Part shown: positions 56,362 through 64,000 of the stretch, in pieces | Layout: each line of letters begins with the position of its first letter | Position numbering within the stretch: the stretch's first letter is position 1 | Source: Paraburkholderia mimosarum LMG 23256 = NBRC 106338 | Lineage (GTDB): Bacteria; Pseudomonadota; Gammaproteobacteria; Burkholderiales; Burkholderiaceae | Direction of reading: 5' to 3' | Length of the DNA stretch: 64,000 nt | Assembly: GCF_000739815.1 (NCBI RefSeq) | Contig: NZ_BBJJ01000016.1 | Span: 1 to 64,000, forward strand | The notes under the pieces: generated by a model | Seen by the model: the letters and a program-made list of their open reading frames with translations, nothing else | What the model was told of the DNA's origin: nothing | The model's database searches: none | Program-made: the position numbers and the translations under genes

Positions 56362-57107
56362 AAAGAATAGAGCTCTTTTCCTGTCCGATGGACGTGGCGA
56401 CCGGACGCGAGACTGTTGAGCTGGTCAAGAACCGCGTCGAGGCCAGACGGTTCACTCAACACGTCGTTGTCAACGTAGCGAAGGTTGTACACATGCAACA
56501 CGATGTCGTCCTTGCGGCGTCGATTCGTGCGTGCGACATCATCAATATTGACGGCATGGGTGTAGTCTGGGCCGCGCGCTTGCTCGGCGTTGAAGTACCG
56601 GAACGGGTCGCCGGCGTGGATCTTTTTGACGACCTGCTCGCCATGGCAGCAGAACGCGGCCTTCCGGTCTTCCTCCTCGGCGCCACGCCCGAGGTTGTGC
56701 AGGCGACCGCCGAGATCGTTGCGCAGCGCTATCACCGCCTGATCGTAGCGGGCTATCACCACGGCTACTTCTGGGACGATGAACATGCGATCGTTGAGAA
56801 GATCCAGGCGTCGGGGGCGCGGCTTTTGTTTGTCGCGATCACATCGCCAAAGAAGGAGAACTTCATCAATCGCTGGCGCGATCAGCTTGGCGTGGATTTC
56901 GTGATGGGCGTGGGCGGCACTTTTGACGTCGTCGCTGGGAAAGTACGCCGGGCGCCAGTTTGGATGCAGCGTAGCGGCCTCGAATGGCTATATCGTGTCA
57001 TTCAAGAGCCGGGTCGCATGTGGCGCAGATACTTGACTACGAACTTGCAATTCGCGGGCCTGGTATTCAAGGCAGTTCTACGCACGCCGCCTTCGCAGAC
57101 GCGCTAG
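56358..57107 (+). CDS. GT26 glycosyltransferase, WecG/TagA/CpsF family
   Basis: A 249-residue membrane-associated transferase of the family that adds ManNAc or ManNAcA to undecaprenyl-linked sugars. The core is visible as NVAKVVHMQHDVVLAASIRACDIINIDGMGVVWAARLLG (conserved Asp65), followed by ERVAGVDLFDDLL, PVFLLGATPEVV, LLFVAITSPKKENFI and VMGVGGTFDVVAGKVRRAP. The C-terminal Arg-rich tail (GLEWLYRVIQEPGRMWRRY) is the membrane-docking appendage. Where TagA has a catalytic-site Thr before the conserved Asn, this protein appears to have Val. With wecB and wecC in the operon, UDP-ManNAcA is the likely donor. It is the last gene of the locus. Confidence 0.88.
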   Translation: MKRIELFSCPMDVATGRETVELVKNRVEARRFTQHVVVNVAKVVHMQHDVVLAASIRACDIINIDGMGVVWAARLLGVEVPERVAGVDLFDDLLAMAAERGLPVFLLGATPEVVQATAEIVAQRYHRLIVAGYHHGYFWDDEHAIVEKIQASGARLLFVAITSPKKENFINRWRDQLGVDFVMGVGGTFDVVAGKVRRAPVWMQRSGLEWLYRVIQEPGRMWRRYLTTNLQFAGLVFKAVLRTPPSQTR

Positions 57108-57200
57108 CCGGAATCCAGGGAGCCGTCGATGTGCCGCGTTGAAATAACAGCCAGCTTTCGGTGAGTCGTGACACTACCTATTGCCCCCTCACACCTCCGC

Positions 57201-58082
57201 CTACATCTCCACCGGACACTGCTTAAGCTGTTTCCGCGCCTCCCGAAACTCCGGAAAGATCGACTCCACAGTCCGCCAGAACCGCGGACTATGATTCATC
57301 TCCCTGAGATGCGCGAGCTCGTGCGCCACCACATAGTCCACAACCGAAAGCGGAAAATGAATCAACCGCCAGTTCAAGCGAATCCTGCCTTCGCTTGAAC
57401 AGCTGCCCCACCGCGTAGCTGCCGAAGAAAGCGCATAAGACCGGAACGAAACGCCAAGCTTCTCTGCATACACCACGAGCCGCTCGCCAAAGATCCGCGT
57501 CGCTTCGCCCTGCAGCCACCCAGTCACGCGGTCCTTGATCTGCTGCGCCTCGGCATGCGGCGGCAATGGCAACGCAAGCACACGAGTTGCTTCATCAAAC
57601 GCAAGCAAAGAAGCGCCAAGCTTCACCGCAATGGGCTTGCCGAGAAAAGGCAGTTCGGCCCCATCGCTCCATTCCACGCGCGGCAATACACGTTGTTCCG
57701 TGCGGGTTTTCCACTCGGCGAGCTTCGCAAAGATCCACCGCTGCTTCTCGGCAATCGCGTTCTCGATATCGGCGATCGCCACCCACCGGGGCGCAGTGAT
57801 GCAAAGCCCGGTACCGTCGATCACGAACCCAATCGATTTGCGCGACGAGCGCTTGAGCCGGTAATGCAGCGTGCGCACGCCAAGCTCGACGGTGCGCATC
57901 CGTGTGCCGTCCGGCGCAAGCGGCGCTTTGCCCGGCTTCCCGGGCGAAGCCGCAGGCGGTGGTGTGAGAGGGAGGGAGGACGCATCCGGCGCAACGACAG
58001 GCGCCGGGTCCGCAAAGAGCGGCAGGTCGAGTTGCCGGTTGTCGAGTGCCGCGCTCGGGTGCGGCGTGGGGGACTTCTGCAT
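57201..58082 (-). CDS. YgjP-like metallopeptidase domain protein (DUF45/SprT-related)
   Basis: A 293-residue putative zinc peptidase of the YgjP/WLM clan. The N-terminal third is Pro/Ala-rich and likely disordered. The conserved part starts RTVELGVRTLHYRLKRSSRKSIGF and contains TRWGSCSSEGRIRLNWRLIHFP. The zinc motif is HELAH (254-258) with a third ligand at His264 in MNHSPRFW. Substrates are unknown. The ATG at 58082 (MQKSPTPHPSAAL) is chosen; in-frame extension to about 58304 would overlap plsC and is Arg-rich noise. It is the final gene of the lnt-glyQ-glyS-gmhB-plsC block and converges on the polysaccharide locus. Confidence 0.85.
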   Translation of the reverse strand: MQKSPTPHPSAALDNRQLDLPLFADPAPVVAPDASSLPLTPPPAASPGKPGKAPLAPDGTRMRTVELGVRTLHYRLKRSSRKSIGFVIDGTGLCITAPRWVAIADIENAIAEKQRWIFAKLAEWKTRTEQRVLPRVEWSDGAELPFLGKPIAVKLGASLLAFDEATRVLALPLPPHAEAQQIKDRVTGWLQGEATRIFGERLVVYAEKLGVSFRSYALSSAATRWGSCSSEGRIRLNWRLIHFPLSVVDYVVAHELAHLREMNHSPRFWRTVESIFPEFREARKQLKQCPVEM

Positions 58083-58245
58083 CGTCTGGCCTGGTGCGGG
58101 TGGGCGTGCGCGTTTCCTCGCAGGGCGTTCGTGCGCGTCGTCTCGTGGCGCGCTTAGCCGCGCGCCAAGGCGCACAAGTCGTGCAAACAGCCTGCGCGCC
58201 AGCGCAACGGTCGTCCGCGGGAAAAGCGGCGACACCCTCCGCGCC

Positions 58246-59007
58246 TCAAATCCGCGCCGCTTTCGCCGCCGCGCCATCCGCTTCGCGATACGCCTCGGGA
58301 TCAATGCGCCGCATTTCCGCCTCGATCCACTTTTCCACGCGCGTGTTCACTTCGTCGGGCGTGAGTCCGGTCGTCTCGATCGGCTTGCCGATCGACACCG
58401 TGACTATACCCGGATATTTGATGAACGAATTTCGGGGCCAGACGTGTCCCGCGTTGTGCGCGATCGGCACCACGGGCGCGCCCGTTTCAATGGCGAAGCG
58501 CGGGCCGCCCGTCTTGTATTTGCCCTGCTTGCCCACGGGAATGCGCGTGCCTTCGGGAAACATGATCACCCATGCGCCTTCGGCCATGCGCAGCTTGCCC
58601 TGGCGTATGACCGAGGTGAACGCGTTTTTCCCTTCCTTACGGTTAATGTGAATCATCTTCAGCATGCCGAGCGCCCAGCCGAAGAACGGCACGAACAGCA
58701 GTTCACGCTTGAACACGTAGCACAGCGGCCGCGGCATGAGCGCGGGAAACGCCAGCGTCTCCCATGCGGACTGGTGCTTCGAGAGCAGCACCGCCGGTCC
58801 GTTCGGCAGGTTCTCCATGCCCTCCACGCGGTAGCGGATGCCGTTGAGATGCCGCACGACGAAGAGCGTCGAGCGGCACCAGCCCACGGCCATCCAGTAG
58901 CGGCGCGCCGCGTTCATGAACGGGAACGCGATGAAGCACGCCGTTGCGTACGGAACCGTGTAGACGATGAGGTAGATGAACAGTAGCAGGGAGCGTATGA
59001 AGCGCAT
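58246..59007 (-). CDS. plsC: 1-acyl-sn-glycerol-3-phosphate acyltransferase
   Basis: A 253-residue inner-membrane acyltransferase that converts lysophosphatidic acid to phosphatidic acid. An N-terminal hydrophobic segment (about 4-30) precedes the catalytic motif, here KHQSAWE (His78, Glu83): the family's HX4D box with Glu in place of Asp, as in some beta-proteobacterial PlsC/NlaA proteins. The glycerol-phosphate-binding motif is FPEGTRIP. The ATG at 59007 (MRFIRSLLLF) gives a normal length. Starts 35 bp after gmhB ends. Confidence 0.92.
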   Translation of the reverse strand: MRFIRSLLLFIYLIVYTVPYATACFIAFPFMNAARRYWMAVGWCRSTLFVVRHLNGIRYRVEGMENLPNGPAVLLSKHQSAWETLAFPALMPRPLCYVFKRELLFVPFFGWALGMLKMIHINRKEGKNAFTSVIRQGKLRMAEGAWVIMFPEGTRIPVGKQGKYKTGGPRFAIETGAPVVPIAHNAGHVWPRNSFIKYPGIVTVSIGKPIETTGLTPDEVNTRVEKWIEAEMRRIDPEAYREADGAAAKAARI

Positions 59008-59041
59008 CAGTCGAGCAGGTGGGCGTGTTATGCGTGCGTGT

Positions 59042-59605
59042 TCACGCAGATTCGTTCGCGAGAAAGTCGAGCGCGAACGCGCGCAGGTCGTCGTGGACCT
59101 TCGTGCCTTCGGGCAGGCCGCCCGCGGCGAGCGTCTTCTCGCCCTTGCCCGAGCGCACGAGGTGCGTGGGAAAGCCGAGCACCGCACCCGCCTGCAGGTC
59201 GCGCAGCGCGTCGCCTACCACTGGGGTGTCGGCCGGGTCGATCTCGAAGCGTTCCGCGATCATCTTGAGCATGCCCGGCTGCGGCTTGCGGCACTCGCAG
59301 TGGTCCTGCGCCGTATGCGGGCAGAAGAACACGGCGTCGATGCGCCCGCCCACGGCGGCCGCCTGGCGGTGCATCTTCGCGTGCATGGCATTGAGCGCGG
59401 CCATGTCGAAGAGTCCGCGCCCGATGCCCGACTGGTTCGACGCCACCGCCACGCGATAGCCCGCCTGGTTCAGGCGCGCGATCGCTTCGAGGCTGCCGGG
59501 AATCGCGACCCATTCGTCCGGCGACTTGATGAACGCATCGGAGTCGAGGTTGATCACGCCGTCGCGGTCGAGGATCACGAGTTTTCTGGTAGTGCTGGTC
59601 GGCAT
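59042..59605 (-). CDS. gmhB: D-glycero-beta-D-manno-heptose 1,7-bisphosphate 7-phosphatase
   Basis: A 187-residue HAD phosphatase of ADP-heptose synthesis for the LPS inner core. The catalytic DRDGV motif (Asp13 nucleophile, Asp15 acid/base), SNQSGI, and the zinc-binding CxH...CxC loop (Cys95, His97, Cys103, Cys105, followed by RKP) are all present, separating it from the histidinol-phosphatase branch. VVGDALRDL provides the metal-binding Asp. It lies between glyS and plsC in a probable operon. Confidence 0.94.
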   Translation of the reverse strand: MPTSTTRKLVILDRDGVINLDSDAFIKSPDEWVAIPGSLEAIARLNQAGYRVAVASNQSGIGRGLFDMAALNAMHAKMHRQAAAVGGRIDAVFFCPHTAQDHCECRKPQPGMLKMIAERFEIDPADTPVVGDALRDLQAGAVLGFPTHLVRSGKGEKTLAAGGLPEGTKVHDDLRAFALDFLANESA

Positions 59606-59625
59606 GGCGTCTCGCTTTGTCCTGC

Positions 59626-61725
59626 TCAGGCGGCGAGCCGCGAGATGTCCGCGACGCTGTTCATCTGGCGATGCAGCGCCTTCAGCAGCGCGAGGCGGTT
59701 CGCACGCAGCGCCGGGTCTTCCGCGTTCACCATGACGTCGTTGAAGAACGTGTCCACCGTTTCGCGCAGCGCCGCAAGCGCGGAGAGGGCGCCCGTGTAC
59801 TCGCGTGCGGCGAGTTGCGTTTCCACGCGCGGCGCGACCTGTTCGAGCTTGGCGAAGAGCGCCTTCTCGGCGGCTTCGACGAAGAGAGTGATCTGCACGC
59901 CCGCGTCTTGCGCATCCTCGGACTTCTTGAGGATGTTCGAGATGCGCTTGTTCGCTGCCGCCAGCGCTGCCGCTTCCGCGAGCGCCGCGAATTCGCGCAC
60001 GGCTTCCAGGCGCGAAACGATGTCATCGAGGCGCGTGGGGTTCAGCGCGAGCACCGCGTCGATTTCGGTGGCCGCAAAGCCGCGTTCGCGCAGCATGCCG
60101 CGCAGGCGGTCCATGCAGAATTCGTAGATGGCCTGCGTCGATTCCGTGACGGCCTCGATGCCGGCAAACTGTGCGTAAGTGGCGCGCAGCAGTTCGACGA
60201 GGTCGAGCGGCAACTGCTTTTCGACGAGAATGCGCAGCACGCCCAGCGCGTGGCGGCGCAGCGCGAACGGATCCTTCTCGCCGGTCGGCGCGAGTCCGAT
60301 GCCCCAGATGCCGACCAGCGTCTCGAGCTTGTCCGCGAGCGCGACGATCGTGCCCGTCGTGGTGGCGGGCAGCGCATCGCCGGAGAAGCGCGGCTGGTAG
60401 TGCTCGGAGCACGCAATCGCCACTTCTTCGGGCTCGCCGTCGTGGCGCGCGTAGTAGGTGCCCATCGTGCCTTGCAGCTCGGGGAACTCGCCCACCATGT
60501 CGGTCAAGAGGTCGGCCTTCGCGAGGCGCGCCCCCCGTTCCGCGAGCGCGATATTGGCGCTGCACATCAGGGCGATCTGGCCCGCGAGCGCTTCGAGGCG
60601 CTCCACGCGCTGCAGCTGCGAGCCGAGCTTGTTGTGATAGACCACGTTCGCGAGCAGCGGCACGCGGTCGGCCAGCGGCTTCTTCTTGTCCTGCTCGAAG
60701 AAGAACTTCGCGTCGGCGAGACGCGGGCGCACCACGCGTTCGTTGCCCTCGACGATCTCGTCGGGCGTTTGCGTCGCGATGTTCGAGACGATCAGAAAGC
60801 GCGAGCGCAGACGGCCTTGATCGTCGGTGAGCGCGAAGTATTTCTGGTTGGTCTGCATCGTGAGGATCAGGCATTCCTGGGGCACTTGCAGGAACTCGTC
60901 CTCGAAGCGGCACGCGTAGACCACAGGCCATTCGACGAGCGCGTTCACTTCGTCGAGCAGCGAATCGGGCATCACGACCTTGTCGCTGCCTGCCTGCTCG
61001 CTGAGTTGCGCGCGGATCGATTCGCGGCGGTCCGCGTAGCTGGCGATCACGAAGCCCTTGTGCTGGAGCGTGTGCGCGTAGTCGTCGGCGTGCGTGATGG
61101 CGATGAGGCCTTCGGAAAGGAAGCGATGGCCGCGCGTGGTGTCGTTCGCGTCGATGCCGAATGCCGTGACCGGCACGATCTGGTCGCCGTGCAGCACCGT
61201 GAGGCGATGCACGGGGCGCACGAACTGCACGTTGCTGCCGTCCGGGCGCTGGTAGCTCATGACCTTCGGAATCGGCAGCTTGCCGAGCACTTCGTCGAGC
61301 ACGGCTTGCAGGCCGTCGGCGAGCGTGGCGCCGGGCGCCGAGTAGCGCAGGAAGAAGGCTTCGTTCTTGCCGTCGCTCGCGCGCTCGAGGTCGCTCACGG
61401 GGAAGTCGGGGAAGCCGAGCGCGGCGAGCTTCTTCACGAGCGGCGCGGTGGGCTGGCCGTTGGCGTCGAGCGCGACCGAAACGGGCAGCACTTTTTCGCG
61501 CACCTGCTTTTCAGGCGCGACGCTGCGCACGTTCTTGATCGTCACGCCAAGGCGGCGCGGCGTGGCGAAACGTTCGAACGAGAGGTCGCCTTCGATCAGG
61601 TCGCGCGCGGCGAGGCGCTGCGCGATGGCTTCGGCGAACGCGTCGCCAAGGCGTGCGAGGGCCTTCGGCGGCAGTTCCTCGGTCAGCAGTTCGACGAGGA
61701 GGGTGGCGTGATGAGCTTGCGTCAT
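59626..61725 (-). CDS. glyS: Glycyl-tRNA synthetase beta subunit
   Basis: A 699-residue beta subunit of the bacterial alpha2beta2 glycyl-tRNA synthetase; it recognises tRNA-Gly and supports catalysis by GlyQ. The N-terminus [15 protein letters not shown] is the family signature, and [13 protein letters not shown] and the C-terminal DALR-like anticodon region are as expected. Length is normal. Begins 16 bp after glyQ ends. Confidence 0.96.
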   Translation of the reverse strand: MTQAHHATLLVELLTEELPPKALARLGDAFAEAIAQRLAARDLIEGDLSFERFATPRRLGVTIKNVRSVAPEKQVREKVLPVSVALDANGQPTAPLVKKLAALGFPDFPVSDLERASDGKNEAFFLRYSAPGATLADGLQAVLDEVLGKLPIPKVMSYQRPDGSNVQFVRPVHRLTVLHGDQIVPVTAFGIDANDTTRGHRFLSEGLIAITHADDYAHTLQHKGFVIASYADRRESIRAQLSEQAGSDKVVMPDSLLDEVNALVEWPVVYACRFEDEFLQVPQECLILTMQTNQKYFALTDDQGRLRSRFLIVSNIATQTPDEIVEGNERVVRPRLADAKFFFEQDKKKPLADRVPLLANVVYHNKLGSQLQRVERLEALAGQIALMCSANIALAERGARLAKADLLTDMVGEFPELQGTMGTYYARHDGEPEEVAIACSEHYQPRFSGDALPATTTGTIVALADKLETLVGIWGIGLAPTGEKDPFALRRHALGVLRILVEKQLPLDLVELLRATYAQFAGIEAVTESTQAIYEFCMDRLRGMLRERGFAATEIDAVLALNPTRLDDIVSRLEAVREFAALAEAAALAAANKRISNILKKSEDAQDAGVQITLFVEAAEKALFAKLEQVAPRVETQLAAREYTGALSALAALRETVDTFFNDVMVNAEDPALRANRLALLKALHRQMNSVADISRLAA

Positions 61726-61741
61726 TGTTCTTGAGATCCGG

Positions 61742-62749
61742 TCATGCCTCGTCGAACTTGCGTTCGACCTTCAGCGGCGGCGCCCAGGCGGGCATCGCGG
61801 CGTCCTGTTCGTCGGTGGTCAGGCCGGGCACGCCGTGCACGGGGTTGCCGAGCATCGGGAAGCCGAGCTTCTCGCGCGACTCGTAGTACGACTGCGCCAC
61901 GCTGCGCGAAAGCGCGCGAATGCGGCCGATGTACGCCGCGCGCTCCGTCACGGAGATCGCGCCGCGCGCGTCGAGCAGGTTGAAGGTGTGCGCGGCCTTG
62001 AGCACGAGTTCATAGGCGGGCAGCGCGAGCTGGTGCTCCATCATGCGCTTCGCTTCGCCTTCGTACGCGTTGAAGAACGTGAACAGCAGGTCGACGTTCG
62101 CGTGCTCGAAGTTGTACGTCGATTGCTCGACTTCGTTCTGATGGTAGACATCGCCGTAGGTGAGGCGGCGCAGTTCGGGGCCGTTCGGGCCTTGCTCTTC
62201 CCACTCGGTCCAGACGAGGTCGTAGACGTTCTCGACCTTCTGCAGATACATCGCGAGACGCTCGAGGCCGTAGGTGATCTCGCCGAGCACCGGTTTGCAG
62301 TCGAGGCCGCCCACCTGCTGGAAGTAGGTGAACTGCGTCACTTCCATGCCGTTGAGCCACACTTCCCAGCCAAGACCCCACGCGCCGAGCGTGGGGTTCT
62401 CCCAGTCGTCTTCCACGAAGCGCACGTCGTTCTGCTTCAGGTCGAAGCCGAGCGCCTCGAGCGAGCCGAGGTACAGGTCGAGAATGTTTTCCGGCGCCGG
62501 CTTGAGCACCACCTGGTACTGGTAGTAATGCTGCAGGCGGTTCGGGTTCTCGCCGTAGCGGCCATCCTTCGGGCGGCGCGACGGCTGCACATAGGCTGCT
62601 CGCCACGGCTCGGGGCCGATCGCGCGCAGGAAGGTGTGGACGTGCGAGGTGCCGGCGCCGACTTCCATGTCGATCGGCTGGAGCAGTGCGCAGCCCTGCT
62701 TGTCCCAGTAAGACTGGAGCGTCAGGATGATTTGCTGAAACGTGAGCAT
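61742..62749 (-). CDS. glyQ: Glycyl-tRNA synthetase alpha subunit
   Basis: A 335-residue catalytic subunit that activates glycine and charges tRNA-Gly. Class II core features: [24 protein letters not shown] at the N-terminus, [47 protein letters not shown] and [11 protein letters not shown]. Length slightly exceeds the E. coli protein because of a C-terminal tail. It forms an operon with glyS; lnt is upstream on the same strand. Confidence 0.97.
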   Translation of the reverse strand: MLTFQQIILTLQSYWDKQGCALLQPIDMEVGAGTSHVHTFLRAIGPEPWRAAYVQPSRRPKDGRYGENPNRLQHYYQYQVVLKPAPENILDLYLGSLEALGFDLKQNDVRFVEDDWENPTLGAWGLGWEVWLNGMEVTQFTYFQQVGGLDCKPVLGEITYGLERLAMYLQKVENVYDLVWTEWEEQGPNGPELRRLTYGDVYHQNEVEQSTYNFEHANVDLLFTFFNAYEGEAKRMMEHQLALPAYELVLKAAHTFNLLDARGAISVTERAAYIGRIRALSRSVAQSYYESREKLGFPMLGNPVHGVPGLTTDEQDAAMPAWAPPLKVERKFDEA

Positions 62750-62902
62750 GTATGCCTGCAGTGTCTATCGGGCCTTCGGGGCTTTCGGGGGCGGAATGCG
62801 GCGGCCCCACCAGGCGAGCGCGCGGGCGGGGCGGCGATTCGCGGCCTTGCCCCTTTCCTCGCGTGGCCCGGGCCGGGAGGCGGCCAGGTGCTAAAACCTT
62901 GA

Positions 62903-62908
62903 ATTTTA
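62903..62908 (-). promoter_or_regulatory. Possible -10 element (TAAAAT) for glyQ
   Basis: On the minus strand CCGGTAAAATTCAAGG places TAAAAT about 154 bp upstream of the glyQ ATG, in the 291-bp gap after lnt that otherwise holds no gene. No clear -35. Confidence 0.4.
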
Positions 62909-63040
62909 CCGGATTGCCGGGGCATTGAGACCTGGGCGGGGTTCGGGCGACGGGAAGAGGCCGCAGCGGGTCGTCGCGCGCGTGGTTTCGTGGCCCGCTT
63001 CGTGGTGGTTTCGTGGTCGCTCCGTGGTCGCCCCGCGTGC

Positions 63041-64000
63041 TTATTTCGTGCTTGCCTGCGTGCGTTCCTTCTTGCTCTTGAATGCCGGTCCAAACGCAAA
63101 TCCGAGCGCGAGCAACAGGAGTGAAACGGCGATCACCGTGTTGTTGCCGCTCTTCACGTAGGGCGTGAAGCCTGTCGTGCCTTCCACCTGGAGGTCGAGC
63201 GAGCCCACCGTGAAGGTGGGCAGGCGCGCGATCACGCGGCCTTTCGCATCGATGGCGGCCGTCGCGCCCGTGTTGGTGGCGCGCAGCATCGGCCGGCCCG
63301 TTTCGAGCGAGCGCATGCGCGCGATCTGCAGATGCTGGTCGAGCGCGATGGTGTCGCCGAACCAGGCGAGGTTCGTCGAATTGATGAGAATGCCGGGCGA
63401 GGTCGGATTCTCGCGCACGGTGCGCGCGATTTCCTCGCCGAAGATGTCCTCGTAGCAGATGTTCACGGCCACGAGTTCGCCGCGCACGGGGAACGGCGGC
63501 TGCACGGGCGCGCCGCGCGCGAAGTCCCCTAGCGGAATGTTCATGAGGTTCACGAACCAGCGGAAGCCCCAGGGCACGAATTCGCCGAAGGGCACGAGAT
63601 GGTGCTTGTCGTAGCGGTAAAGACCGTTCTGGCCCGGCGTGATGCCGAACAGGCTGTTGGTGTAGTCGGTCACGCGTCCTTCGGGCGTGATCGTGCCGCC
63701 CACCGCGCCGAACAGGATGGCGGTGTGGGTGCCGTCCGCGAAGGCGCGGATATCGCGGCCGAACTTCTCGGGGATCTCCTGCACGAGCACGGGAACGGCC
63801 GTTTCCGGCGTGATGACGAGATCGGCCGGCTTTTCGGTGATGAGCTTCTGGAACTCGTTGAGCGCGTCGACCATGCCCGACTCCGAGAACTTCATCTCCT
63901 GCTTGACGTTGCCTTGCAGCAGACGCACGTTGAGCGGCGTGCCGGAAGGCTGGGTCCACGAGACGAGCGAGAGCAGCAGGCCGGCTGCGATCACGGCGAC
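63041..64000 (-). CDS. lnt: Apolipoprotein N-acyltransferase, C-terminal part
   Basis: The last 319 codons of Lnt, the inner-membrane enzyme that N-acylates lipoproteins; the 5' part lies beyond the right edge. The nitrilase-like periplasmic domain carries the Glu-Lys-Cys triad in the contexts VITPETAVP, YDKHHLVPFGEFVP and AVNICYEDIFGEE. The final transmembrane helix (NTVIAVSLLLLALGFAFGPAF) and a short basic tail end the protein. Upstream of glyQ on the same strand, the normal order in Burkholderiales. Confidence 0.95.
   Translation of the reverse strand, partial: VAVIAAGLLLSLVSWTQPSGTPLNVRLLQGNVKQEMKFSESGMVDALNEFQKLITEKPADLVITPETAVPVLVQEIPEKFGRDIRAFADGTHTAILFGAVGGTITPEGRVTDYTNSLFGITPGQNGLYRYDKHHLVPFGEFVPWGFRWFVNLMNIPLGDFARGAPVQPPFPVRGELVAVNICYEDIFGEEIARTVRENPTSPGILINSTNLAWFGDTIALDQHLQIARMRSLETGRPMLRATNTGATAAIDAKGRVIARLPTFTVGSLDLQVEGTTGFTPYVKSGNNTVIAVSLLLLALGFAFGPAFKSKKERTQASTK

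Noticed and set aside
41157..57200. Genomic island with integrase or attachment sites
   Set aside because: No integrase, transposase, tRNA or flanking direct repeat was found at either edge of the polysaccharide locus.
58083..58304. In-frame N-terminal extension of the YgjP-like gene
   Set aside because: It overlaps the 3' end of plsC and translates to an Arg-rich string without homology.

Overview
The window is a high-GC chromosomal segment from a member of the Burkholderiaceae, most likely Burkholderia sensu lato (Paraburkholderia, Caballeronia or Trinickia type). This rests on gene content and order: ubiE / Tim44-like / ubiJ / ubiB, fmdB / DUF502 / aspS / nudB / clsB, murU-amgK divergent from lptD-surA-pdxA-rsmA, and lnt-glyQ-glyS-gmhB-plsC. 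No rRNA, tRNA, CRISPR array, insertion sequence or phage gene was seen. Both edge genes are cut: ilvA at the left and lnt at the right.

Layout. 1-354: 5' part of threonine ammonia-lyase, minus strand. 870-10902: a giant FAD/Fe-S oxidase, a HIT protein, a DUF971 protein, the ubiquinone genes ubiE, ubiJ and ubiB with a Tim44-like membrane protein between ubiE and ubiJ, and a TPMT-type methyltransferase. 11143-16184: zinc-ribbon protein, DUF502 membrane protein, aspS, nudB and a cardiolipin-synthase-type phospholipase D. 16467-23632: a TetR regulator followed by a beta-oxidation operon (acyl-CoA dehydrogenase, HAD-ECH bifunctional enzyme, thiolase, crotonase). 23670-25181: fdhD and a nitrate-reductase-associated protein, divergent. 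25411-31750: a PAS-GGDEF-EAL protein, a YciA-like thioesterase and an Atm1-type ABC exporter. 31794-39610: cell-wall recycling genes murU-amgK, divergent from lptD-surA-pdxA-rsmA. 39647-41156: panE and gloA.

41819-57107 is the accessory heart of the window: a complete Wzx/Wzy-type surface polysaccharide locus. It encodes an initiating hexose-1-phosphate transferase, Wza/Wzb/Wzc export and control proteins, WecB and WecC (UDP-GlcNAc to UDP-ManNAc to UDP-ManNAcA), a flippase, a GT25 enzyme, a Wzy polymerase, a GT4 enzyme, a secreted polysaccharide-lyase-like protein, an alpha/alpha-toroid protein of unknown activity and a GT26 (WecG/TagA) transferase. Several genes overlap by ATGA, indicating one translationally coupled operon read from a long, lower-GC upstream region with potential RNA structure. 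The inferred product is an exopolysaccharide or capsule with a short repeat that contains N-acetylmannosaminuronic acid. The locus sits between gloA and a conserved housekeeping block on the opposite strand (ygjP-plsC-gmhB-glyS-glyQ-lnt, 57201-64000).

The strongest candidate for something undescribed is this polysaccharide locus, especially the pairing of a ManNAcA-precursor pathway with a secreted lyase-like protein and an unassigned toroid protein. Smaller items include a terminator-like hairpin lying on the ubiJ start, palindromes upstream of the TetR/beta-oxidation operon, two clusters of 12-bp tandem repeats flanking the thioesterase gene, and an AmgK with Leu replacing the usual His of its catalytic loop.
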